DNA of 7,882 bases from Hyphomicrobiales bacterium (GTDB lineage: Bacteria; Pseudomonadota; Alphaproteobacteria; Rhizobiales; Aestuariivirgaceae). Both the position numbers and the translations under genes were made by a program. Location: NCBI GenBank assembly GCA_014380505.1, contig JACMJT010000453.1:1-7882 (forward strand), given 5' to 3'. A model generated the notes under the pieces. It was not told the DNA's origin. It did no database searches and saw nothing but the letters and a program-made list of their open reading frames with translations. Below, in pieces: positions 1 to 5,511 of this stretch (the stretch's first letter is position 1; each line of letters begins with the position of its first letter).

Positions 1-990
1 ATGGCGATCGCAACTTCGGTCACGCGGCTTCTTGGCATCACCCACCCCATCATCCTCGCTCCCATGGGTGGAGTGGCAGGCGGCAGGCTTGCGGCGGCGG
101 TCACCGCGGCGGGCGGACTGGGCATCATCGGCGGTGGTTACGGCAATCCAAAAGCCGGCTATGGCGGCCACGAGTTCATGGAAAGGGAATTCCGCGCCGC
201 AGGCAATGCGCCCATCGGCATCGGATACATCACCTGGTCATTGGCGCAATTTCCGGAGCTTCTGGATCAGGCGCTGGACCGCAAGCCCATCGCGGTTTTC
301 CTCTCCTTCGGCGATGAAAAACAATTTGCCGGGAAGATCAAAGCCGCGGGATCGCTTCTGATCTGTCAGGTGCAGGATGTTGAGGGAGCGCGCCGGGCGG
401 CCGACGCGGGCGCGGACATCATCGTAGCCCAAGGCACCGAAGCAGGCGGCCATGGCGCGCAGAAACGCGCGACCTTCGCTCTCGTTCCCGCGGTGGTGGA
501 TGCGGTTCATCCCATTCCGATTCTGGCCGCAGGCGGCATTGCGGATGGACGGGGCCTTGCCGCAGCGCTGATGCTAGGTGCCAGCGGAGCTTTGATCGGG
601 ACGCGGCTCTGGGCAACGCCAGAGGCGCTCGGGCATAACAACGTCAAGGAGCTTCTCCTCAAATCCAGCGGCGATACCACGATGCGCACGCGCATTTTCG
701 ATATCATCCGAGAACTTGACTGGCCGGAGGGCTATTCGGGCCGGGCGCTGGCCAATGAATTCACCGCCGCCTGGCACGGGCGCGAGGCGGAGCTTGCCTC
801 CCGCATCGACGCGGAGAAGGAGCGATTCTGGTCCGCCATGCGCGAAGGCGATGTGAGCACTGCCGTAGTGTTCGCGGGCGAAGGACTGGACCTCATTCAC
901 GATATCAGGCCGGCCGGCGAAATCGTCCGCGAAATCGCGGCGGATGCGGAGGCGCTGCTGCGCAAGCCCAGCCACTTCTCGTTTCCATAG
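1..990 (+). CDS. Nitronate monooxygenase-type FMN oxidoreductase (2-nitropropane dioxygenase family)
   Basis: 329-residue protein with the single-domain TIM-barrel layout of the NMO/2-nitropropane dioxygenase family, whose members use FMN to oxidise alkyl nitronates or act as NAD(P)H-dependent flavin reductases. Seen: an N-terminal PIILAPMGGVAGG segment (residues about 16-28) that contributes to the phosphate end of the FMN site in this family; the family signature AQGTEAGGH (143-151), with H151 in the place of the usual catalytic histidine; and a late AAGGIADGRG plus GASGALIGTRLWAT block (about 176-206) that grips the FMN phosphate. Length is normal for the family. The ATG is the first base of the window, so no upstream signal can be judged, but the N-terminus is typical and the gene appears complete. 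It is followed by a gap with the toxin-antitoxin promoter, so it is not obviously co-transcribed with what follows. The natural substrate cannot be read from sequence; family members are often over-named. Confidence 0.88.
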   Translation: MAIATSVTRLLGITHPIILAPMGGVAGGRLAAAVTAAGGLGIIGGGYGNPKAGYGGHEFMEREFRAAGNAPIGIGYITWSLAQFPELLDQALDRKPIAVFLSFGDEKQFAGKIKAAGSLLICQVQDVEGARRAADAGADIIVAQGTEAGGHGAQKRATFALVPAVVDAVHPIPILAAGGIADGRGLAAALMLGASGALIGTRLWATPEALGHNNVKELLLKSSGDTTMRTRIFDIIRELDWPEGYSGRALANEFTAAWHGREAELASRIDAEKERFWSAMREGDVSTAVVFAGEGLDLIHDIRPAGEIVREIAADAEALLRKPSHFSFP

Positions 991-1021
991 AGGGGAAACA
1001 ATATTGCCATCCCATGACCCG
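991..1021. other. Short spacer between the nitronate monooxygenase gene and the TA promoter
   Basis: No gene or strong hairpin is visible between the NMO stop and the predicted -35 box at 1022. No intrinsic terminator with a T-run follows the NMO gene, so some read-through into the toxin-antitoxin module cannot be excluded. Confidence 0.4.
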
Positions 1022-1050
1022 TTGCTATTCGGCCAGTTCTGGTCTATATA
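1022..1050 (+). promoter_or_regulatory. Predicted sigma-70-type promoter of the phd-vapC module
   Basis: A -35-like TTGCTA (1022-1027) is separated by exactly 17 bp from a -10-like TATATA (1045-1050). Transcription would start near 1057, giving a 5' leader of about 26 nt before the antitoxin ATG at 1083. The AT-rich stretch stands out from the GC-rich surroundings. Read from sequence only; no mapped start site. Confidence 0.55.
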
Positions 1051-1064
1051 TTCAACTAGTTGAA
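1051..1064. promoter_or_regulatory. Palindromic operator candidate for the antitoxin/toxin complex
   Basis: TTCAACTAGTTGAA is a perfect 14-bp palindrome placed immediately after the predicted -10 box and covering the expected transcription start, 18 bp before the antitoxin start codon. Phd/YefM and VapB antitoxins repress their own operons by binding such palindromes through an N-terminal DNA-binding domain, with the toxin acting as corepressor. The position is what autoregulation requires; the assignment to this antitoxin is inference. Confidence 0.6.
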
Positions 1065-1082
1065 AAAATGGGTTGGTTAAGC

Positions 1083-1322
1083 ATGATCACCATTGGCGCC
1101 TTTGAGGCCAAGACGCATCTTTCCTCCCTTCTCGACAAGGTCGAAGCGGGGGAAGAGGTTGTGATCACCCGGCATGGCAAGGCGGTTGCCCGGATGGTGC
1201 CTGAAGCCGTTGCCGCAGGCGAGAGACTCGATGATACAATCGCCAGACTCAAGGAAATGCGCAGGACAACCAAGCTTCGCGGCTTGCCCTGGAAGGATCT
1301 GCGCGATCAAGGCCGCAAGTGA
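1083..1322 (+). CDS. Phd/YefM-family type II antitoxin
   Basis: 79-residue antitoxin, expected to neutralise the PIN toxin encoded next and to repress the operon. The N-terminal half carries the Phd/YefM fold signature: IGAFEAKTHLSSLLDKVEAGEEVVITRHGKAVA in the original is recognised at residues about 4-36, with key elements F/EAKTHLSSLL, EAGEEVVITRHGK and the ARMVP strand. The C-terminal part (about 48-79), rich in charged residues and a WKDL motif, would be the toxin-binding tail. The ATG at 1083 was chosen over an in-frame ATG at 1068 and one at 1014 because the family begins just before the GAFEAKT motif and because the earlier starts would lie at or before the predicted promoter/operator. 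No good Shine-Dalgarno is visible. The stop codon overlaps the toxin start in a GTGA arrangement, which suggests coupled translation. Confidence 0.87.
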   Translation: MITIGAFEAKTHLSSLLDKVEAGEEVVITRHGKAVARMVPEAVAAGERLDDTIARLKEMRRTTKLRGLPWKDLRDQGRK

Positions 1323-1729
1323 TCGTCATTGACGCCTCCGTGGCTGTCGGCTGGTGCTTTGCCGATGAGGCGACACCGCGTGGCGATGCGGTTCTTGAGC
1401 GCGTGCGGGCCGAGGGTGCCCGAGTTCCTTCTCTCTGGCATCTTGAAGTCGCCAATGTGCTCCGCCAGGCCGAGCGGCGCGAGCGGATCAGCGAAGCCGA
1501 AACTTCGCTGCGGCTCGAATTGCTGGCGCAACTGCCAATCGCGACCGATGCCGACACAATGCAGCGGGCTTGGATGCAAACGCTCGCACTCGCGCGAACC
1601 CATACGCTCACGGTTTATGATGCCGCGTATCTTGAACTCGCAGCGCGTTTTGGCCTTCCGCTGGCCAGCAAGGACAGGGAGCTTCTGGCCGCGGCGCGGA
1701 AAAACGGGATTGCTGTATTGGCCTGTTGA
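1319..1729 (+). CDS. vapC: VapC-type PIN-domain ribonuclease toxin
   Basis: 136-residue PIN-domain protein, predicted Mg2+-dependent endoribonuclease of a type II toxin-antitoxin pair; VapC toxins typically cut initiator tRNA, other tRNAs or the sarcin-ricin loop of 23S rRNA. The acidic active site is intact: D5 in VIDASVAVGW, E43 in LEVANVL, D101 in TVYDAAYLELA and D119 in SKDREL. Length is normal, with no frameshift or internal stop, so it should be active. The start is GTG within GTGA, overlapping the antitoxin stop by 4 nt, with AAGG six bases upstream. A PIN toxin with a Phd/YefM-type rather than AbrB- or RHH-type antitoxin is a known combination in Alphaproteobacteria. The actual RNA target cannot be deduced. 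Confidence 0.9.
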   Translation: MIVIDASVAVGWCFADEATPRGDAVLERVRAEGARVPSLWHLEVANVLRQAERRERISEAETSLRLELLAQLPIATDADTMQRAWMQTLALARTHTLTVYDAAYLELAARFGLPLASKDRELLAAARKNGIAVLAC

Positions 1730-1803
1730 TTGGCGCTTCAGGAGAGTAGAAAATCATCATCAAACGACTTCAAGCCACGCAATAAAGCTGATAGGATCGT
1801 CCC

Positions 1804-2037
1804 ATGACTTCAGCAGCACTCAAGGACGTTCTTCAACGGGCCGAAATGTGGCCTCCGGAGGACCAAGAAGAACTGATGCGGGCCGCGCTCTATATCGAGC
1901 GGCGGCATTCCAGTGACTTTGATCTGAACACGGATGATTGGAAAACTATTGAAGCACGGCTTGAGGCAGCGCGGCTTGGCGCCATCGCTACCGACGAAGA
2001 AGTGGCGGCAGTGTTCGGTAAATACCGCACTGCATGA
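1804..2037 (+). CDS. Small antitoxin-like protein of a second, decayed ParE/RelE-type addiction module
   Basis: 77-residue acidic, helical protein with the layout of short alphaproteobacterial antitoxins that precede RelE/ParE toxins: an N-terminal LKDVLQRAEMWPPEDQEEL segment (about 6-24) and a C-terminal ARLGAIATDEEVAAVFGKY segment (about 56-74), the latter with the typical 'G-x-x-A-T-D-E-E-V-x-A-V-F' ending. The ATG has AGGA at 1793-1796 with 7-nt spacing. The stop overlaps the following toxin start as ATGA, as in intact modules. 74 bp separate it from the VapC stop, with no convincing promoter or terminator, so it might be read from the phd-vapC promoter. With its toxin eroded it may persist as an orphan antitoxin that could still neutralise a related toxin elsewhere. 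Family assignment is by recalled pattern, not by search. Confidence 0.72.
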   Translation: MTSAALKDVLQRAEMWPPEDQEELMRAALYIERRHSSDFDLNTDDWKTIEARLEAARLGAIATDEEVAAVFGKYRTA

Positions 2038-2216
2038 GAGTCGGATTCAATCGTGGCGCGCTCGCTGATATTGACTTCTACGAGATAGCCTTGTCATCCA
2101 ACTGTATCCGGCATGGTGCCGCGACTGCGGCCTTGGGATGCCAAGCAAGACGAGAGCGCGATCAAATTAGGTTGACTCTTCGTTTTATCTCCCTCCCCCT
2201 TGCGGGGAGGGATTAA
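2034..2216 (+). pseudogene. Remnant of a ParE/RelE-family toxin
   Basis: The reading frame opens with MRVGFNRGALADIDFYEIA, matching the usual N-terminus of ParE/RelE toxins (a beta strand followed by the 'A-L-x-D-L/I-D-x-I' helix). It then jumps at once to CIRHGA (2103-2120), which resembles the extreme C-terminal 'I-R-H-G-A-R-x-P-W' motif of the same family; the roughly 50-60 middle residues are missing. Just after HGA the frame shifted by one base reads R-L-R-P-W-D-A (from 2122) and stops at TGA 2173-2175, which would restore the family ending; the unshifted frame instead runs into the inverted repeat and stops at 2214-2216. Internal deletion plus a frameshift is the simplest reading. The catalytic core is absent, so no toxin activity is expected. 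The ATGA overlap with the antitoxin supports its identity as the former toxin partner. Confidence 0.6.
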
Positions 2217-2318
2217 GGGTGGGGGTCGCTCCGGCCTCGTAAGAGTAGCTGGCGGCTTTACTGCCACACCACCAGACCCCCACCCCTAGCCCCTCCCCGC
2301 AAGGGGGAGGGAGATAAA
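2184..2318. repeat. 135-bp GC-rich inverted repeat (44-nt arms, 47-nt loop)
   Basis: The left arm 2184-2227 and right arm 2275-2318 are reverse complements at 41 of 44 positions; the three mismatches cluster where the left arm has GATTAAGGG against GGCTAGGGG. Each arm also contains its own 8-bp hairpin: CCCTCCCC and GGGGAGGG around a 5-nt loop (2191-2211 and 2291-2311). The outer ends are TTTATC and GATAAA. No transposase or flanking direct duplication is seen. It lies between the convergent toxin remnant and gshA. Similar CTCCCTCCCCCTTG-containing elements are, from memory, scattered through intergenic regions of many Hyphomicrobiales genomes, so this is probably one copy of such a family. 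It could act as a bidirectional transcription barrier or mRNA 3'-end stabiliser, but lacks the T-runs of standard intrinsic terminators. Confidence 0.88.
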
Positions 2319-2348
2319 GGTAGTGGTTCAAAGCCAAGTGATCACCCT

Positions 2349-3731
2349 CTAATACGCGTAGTCGCGGAAGACACGGTCGATGTTGCCGTTCCATGAGGAA
2401 TGGTAGAGGTCGAGAAGATTCTCGGCGGCCGTCTTGCCCGTCGCCGCTGTTTCATCGAGCACATCGAGGAAGGCGGCTTCGGTTTTGCCTTTGCAGCCCT
2501 GTTCGTTCCGCGCCACGAGGCCGGCACGCGAGATTGCCAGGACGTCCTTTGCAACGTCCTGCACCGTCCGCCCAGCAATCTTCGCTTTCAGGGCAAGGCG
2601 GGGCACGGCATCGCGGAGTGATTGGCGCTCGGCTTTTGTCCAGCCTTTCACCAGATCCCAGGCCGCATCGAGCGAGGACTGATTATAGAGAAGGCCCACG
2701 AACAGCGCCGGCAGGGCGCAAAGCCGGCGCGATGGCCCTGAATCGCAGCCGCGCATTTCGAGGTATGTCTTGAGCCGGACTTCCGGGAAAATCGTGGTGA
2801 TGTGATCGGACCAATCCTTCAGAACAGGCTTTTCACCGGGGAGCTGCGGCAGCTTGCCATCGAGAAATTTACGGAAACTCTCGCCCGCCGCATTGATGTA
2901 GCGGCCATCGCGCATGACGAAATACATGGGAACATCGAGGGCGTAATCGACGTAGCGCTCGAACGACATTCCCTCCTCGAAGACGAAAGGGAGCATGCCG
3001 GCCCGTTGATTGTCGGTATCGCGCCAGACTTCGGAGCGGAACGACAGTAAGCCGTTGGGCTTGCCTTCAAGAAAGGGAGAATTGGCGAAGAGTGCCGTGG
3101 CGATGGGCTGGAGCGCCAATGATACGCGAAGCTTCTTCACCATGTCGGCTTCGGAGCCGAAGTCGAGGTTCACCTGCACGGTACAGGTGCGGAACATCAT
3201 GTCGCGGCCATACTTGCCGACCTTGTCCATGTAGGGCGCCATGATCTGGTAGCGGCCCTTGGGCATCATGGGCGTTTCAGCTCTCGTCCACACCGGCGAG
3301 GCGCCGAGACCCAAGAAGCCGATGCCCAGCGCATCGCCCACTTCACGGACCTGGTCGAGGTGTTCATGCACCTCCTCGCAGGCATCGTGCACGGTTTTGA
3401 GCGGTGCTCCGGACAGTTCGAACTGGCCGCCGGGCTCGAGTGAGATGTTGCCGAGGCCCCGTGGATCGGAGAGAGCGATAATATTGTTGCCTTCATGGAC
3501 GCCGCGCCAGCCGAAGCGGTCGCGGAGACCTTCAAGCAAGGCGCGAATGGAGCGTGGGCCGTCATAGGGAACCGGCGCCAGTGTATCGGTGAGGAAGGGA
3601 AACTTTTCGTGTTCGGTGCCGATCCGCCAATCCTCGCGGGGTTTCGATCCCGAGGCCAAATAACCGATGAGCTGGGATTTGGTCTCGATGGGCGCACGCG
3701 CCGCAAGTGTATCGGGGGCCGGTCCGCTCAC
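2349..3731 (-). CDS. gshA: Glutamate-cysteine ligase (gamma-glutamylcysteine synthetase), plant/alphaproteobacterial type
   Basis: ATP-dependent ligase joining L-glutamate to L-cysteine, the first and usually rate-limiting step of glutathione synthesis in the cytosol. About 460 residues, normal for the type shared by alphaproteobacteria and plants. Seen, numbered from the chosen start: RIGTEHEKFPF (about 36-46, glutamate/ATP-binding region), LEPGGQFELSG (PGGQFELSG core), RTCTVQVNLDF, and the late MRGCDSGP motif corresponding to the family 'M-R-G-x-D-x-G-P'. The start is placed at GTG 3731 because AGGA lies 8 nt upstream (3740-3743) and the family begins shortly before this point. Alternatives are ATG at 3782 or TTG at 3794, which add 17-21 residues lacking family resemblance and have no ribosome site. 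It follows rsmE on the same strand with an 81-bp gap, so co-transcription is plausible. The stop is TAG at 2349-2351, facing the inverted repeat. Confidence 0.93.
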   Translation of the reverse strand: MSGPAPDTLAARAPIETKSQLIGYLASGSKPREDWRIGTEHEKFPFLTDTLAPVPYDGPRSIRALLEGLRDRFGWRGVHEGNNIIALSDPRGLGNISLEPGGQFELSGAPLKTVHDACEEVHEHLDQVREVGDALGIGFLGLGASPVWTRAETPMMPKGRYQIMAPYMDKVGKYGRDMMFRTCTVQVNLDFGSEADMVKKLRVSLALQPIATALFANSPFLEGKPNGLLSFRSEVWRDTDNQRAGMLPFVFEEGMSFERYVDYALDVPMYFVMRDGRYINAAGESFRKFLDGKLPQLPGEKPVLKDWSDHITTIFPEVRLKTYLEMRGCDSGPSRRLCALPALFVGLLYNQSSLDAAWDLVKGWTKAERQSLRDAVPRLALKAKIAGRTVQDVAKDVLAISRAGLVARNEQGCKGKTEAAFLDVLDETAATGKTAAENLLDLYHSSWNGNIDRVFRDYAY

Positions 3732-3739
3732 GGATGAAA

Positions 3740-3743
3740 TCCT
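3740..3743 (-). promoter_or_regulatory. Shine-Dalgarno supporting the GTG start of gshA
   Basis: On the minus strand AGGA lies 8 nt before GTG 3731, while neither upstream in-frame candidate (ATG 3782, TTG 3794) has a recognisable ribosome site. This decides the start used for gshA. Confidence 0.55.
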
Positions 3744-3812
3744 GGTTGTTCGGAGGAGTGGATTTAGGCGCGGGCCTCCCATCCGGCAAGTCAAAGATTG
3801 AAGCGGGATCGA

Positions 3813-4547
3813 TCAGGTTTCTTGATGCCAATCGCCCATGGCCGCCTGCACCAGCGCCAGGGCGGCCACCGCCGCCGTATCGGCGCGCATGATCCGGGGG
3901 CCCATGGAAATGGCCGTGACGAAAGCGCAGGACTTGAGCAAAGCCTTCTCCGCTTCGGTAAATCCGCCCTCCGGCCCTATGAGAACTGCGGCGGGCGGGC
4001 GCAAGCGCTTCAGCGCCACGAGGGGGTTGGCCACCTCGGCGGTCTCGTCGCAATAGACTAGCGCCCTGCCCTTGTCCCAGGCCGCCAGCAGCTTCTCCAG
4101 TTTTTCCGGCTCGGCGATTTCCGGCACGAAGACGAGATTGCACTGTTCGGCGGCCTCGATGGCGTTGGCGCGCATGCGTTCGAGATTGACGCGTCCGGCG
4201 ATGGTGCGGGCGGTGATCACGGGGCGGAGCCTGCGGGCGCCAAGCTCGGTTGCCTTCTGCACCACATAATCGAGGCGTGCATGCTTCAGGGGCGCAAAAA
4301 GATAATCGATGTCGGGGGGCGCGCTGGCATCGGCCAGGTGCGTCTCACAGCGGATGCTGGCGGATTTCTTCGAGATGTTGAGGAGACGGCCAAGCCATTC
4401 GCCGTCGCGGCCATTGAAGACACGCACCGGATCGCCCTCGCCAAGCCGCAGCACGCCGGTCAGATAGTGGGTTTGCTCGCGGGAAAGCAGCATATCGCGA
4501 GCTGCGCCCAGCGCTTCATCGACGTAGAGGCGAGGAGTGGTTTTCAT
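3813..4547 (-). CDS. rsmE: 16S rRNA (uracil(1498)-N(3))-methyltransferase RsmE
   Basis: SPOUT-class, SAM-dependent enzyme that methylates N3 of U1498 in 16S rRNA on the assembled 30S subunit. 244 residues, normal length. An N-terminal PUA-like RNA-binding part (about 5-75, from PRLYVD through HYLTGVLRLGEGDPVRVFNGRDGEW) is followed by the SPOUT domain with KATELGARRLRPVITART (98-115), EAAEQC (131-136), the knot loop VLIGPEGGFTEAE (188-200) and SMGPRIMRADTA (214-225), the last two building the SAM pocket. ATG 4547 was chosen because the family begins about here (MKTTPRLYVDEAL); in-frame ATG 4574 and TTG 4589 upstream add an unrelated tail and would overlap ubiA further. The ribosome site is weak. 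gshA lies 81 bp downstream on the same strand, and ubiA diverges from its very first codon. Confidence 0.95.
   Translation of the reverse strand: MKTTPRLYVDEALGAARDMLLSREQTHYLTGVLRLGEGDPVRVFNGRDGEWLGRLLNISKKSASIRCETHLADASAPPDIDYLFAPLKHARLDYVVQKATELGARRLRPVITARTIAGRVNLERMRANAIEAAEQCNLVFVPEIAEPEKLEKLLAAWDKGRALVYCDETAEVANPLVALKRLRPPAAVLIGPEGGFTEAEKALLKSCAFVTAISMGPRIMRADTAAVAALALVQAAMGDWHQET
4532..4537 (+). promoter_or_regulatory. Shine-Dalgarno of ubiA lying inside rsmE codons
   Basis: GAGGAG lies 8 nt before ATG 4546. It sits within the first codons of rsmE on the opposite strand (codons 4-6), so the ubiA ribosome site and the rsmE N-terminus share bases. It is the only good site near the candidate ubiA starts (4546, 4558, 4573). 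Confidence 0.5.
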
Positions 4548-5511
4548 GGGTGGCCTGATGTACACCGCGCCCATGGGCGATGCCAGCAAGCAAGATATCC
4601 CCGTGGCCGACGCATTGCGCGGCCATTGGGCCGATCACTATTTGCCGCACGCCTTGCGCCCCTATGCGCGGCTGGCGAGACTCGAACGGCCCATCGGCTG
4701 GTGGCTGCTGCTCCTGCCCTGCTGGTGGGGAATGCTCTTGGCCCAGATCGCCGAAGGGGGCAGCAGGCCGAACCTCTGGTATGGCGCGCTCTTCCTCATC
4801 GGCGCCATCGTCATGCGGGGCGCGGGCTGCACCTTGAACGATATCATCGACCGCGAAATCGATGCCAAGGTCGCGCGCACGCGGTCGCGGCCGATACCCT
4901 CAGGCCAGGTGAGTGTCGGTCAGGCCGTCGTTTTCCTGATTGCACAATGCATCGCGGGACTTCTCGTCCTCGTACAGTTCAACCGGTTCACGATCCTGCT
5001 GGGTATTTCGTCGCTCGCCTTCGCGGCGATCTATCCTTTCATGAAACGGCTCACCTACTGGCCGCAATTGTTCCTCGGCCTTGCTTTCAACTGGGGCGCG
5101 CTGGTGGGCTGGAGCGCCATTCACGGCAGCCTCTCGTGGCCGCCCGTTCTTCTCTATCTCGGCGGCGTTTGCTGGACACTGGCGTACGACACGATCTACG
5201 CCCACCAGGACAAGGAGGACGACATCCTGATCGGGATCAAGTCGACGGCATTGAAATTCGGCGATGCCAGTCTGCCGTGGCTAACCTTGTTCTTCGCCGG
5301 ATCGCTGTTGCTTATCGATCTTGCGTTATGGCTGGCGGGTTCCTCGTTCATTGCCCATATGGGCGTTGCCGGTGCGGCTCTCCACGCGGCGTGGCAATTG
5401 TGGCGCTTCAGGGCGGATGATCCGGCGCGTTGCCTTGAAATCTTCCGCTCCAATCGCATATTTGGATTGATTATAGTTGCCTCACTTCTGCTGGACCTCC
5501 TCATCCCATGA
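4546..5511 (+). CDS. ubiA: 4-hydroxybenzoate polyprenyltransferase
   Basis: Integral membrane prenyltransferase that attaches the polyprenyl tail to 4-hydroxybenzoate in ubiquinone synthesis. Seen, numbered from ATG 4546: the 'R-P-I-G-x-W-L-L-L-L-P-C-W-W' entry helix (about 48-61), the first aspartate-rich motif NDIIDREIDAKVARTRSRPIP (about 98-118; D99, D102, D106 bind Mg-diphosphate), the second motif YDTIYAHQDKEDD (214-226), and about eight hydrophobic helices. The substrate call rests on the strong resemblance to UbiA rather than to heme O or menaquinone relatives. The start is uncertain: ATG 4546 has GAGGAG at 8 nt (321 residues); ATG 4558 (317) and ATG 4573 (312) lack a good ribosome site but would remove the overlap with rsmE. 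The stop TGA overlaps the next gene's ATG (ATGA), implying coupled translation. Confidence 0.93.
   Translation: MGGLMYTAPMGDASKQDIPVADALRGHWADHYLPHALRPYARLARLERPIGWWLLLLPCWWGMLLAQIAEGGSRPNLWYGALFLIGAIVMRGAGCTLNDIIDREIDAKVARTRSRPIPSGQVSVGQAVVFLIAQCIAGLLVLVQFNRFTILLGISSLAFAAIYPFMKRLTYWPQLFLGLAFNWGALVGWSAIHGSLSWPPVLLYLGGVCWTLAYDTIYAHQDKEDDILIGIKSTALKFGDASLPWLTLFFAGSLLLIDLALWLAGSSFIAHMGVAGAALHAAWQLWRFRADDPARCLEIFRSNRIFGLIIVASLLLDLLIP

Noticed and set aside
574..975. Minus-strand open frame inside the nitronate monooxygenase gene
   Set aside because: Fully antisense to a gene with intact family motifs; composition typical of a shadow frame.
1014..1082. Antitoxin beginning at ATG 1014 or 1068
   Set aside because: ATG 1014 would lie upstream of the predicted promoter and both add residues unlike the Phd/YefM N-terminus.
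1329..1916. 195-codon plus-strand frame overlapping vapC and the second antitoxin
   Set aside because: It is out of frame with both and has no motif; the PIN active-site residues and the antitoxin signature lie in the other frames.
2191..2211. Standard intrinsic terminator
   Set aside because: The 8-bp GC hairpin is not followed by a T-run on either strand, so only an unproven barrier role is suggested.
2191..2311. CRISPR array
   Set aside because: Only two copies, in inverted orientation, with no regular spacers and no cas genes.
2184..2318. Miniature inverted-repeat transposable element (MITE) or IS remnant
   Set aside because: The inverted arms fit, but no direct target duplication is seen next to the arms and no transposase fragment lies between them, so it is kept as an unclassified repeat.
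3731..3794. Longer GshA beginning at ATG 3782 or TTG 3794
   Set aside because: Added residues have no family resemblance and there is no ribosome site, whereas GTG 3731 has AGGA at 8 nt.
4281..5420. Long plus-strand open frame (379 codons) across the rsmE antisense strand and ubiA
   Set aside because: It covers two well-supported genes in another frame, and its translation is arginine/proline-rich with no recognisable motif. Typical GC-rich shadow frame.
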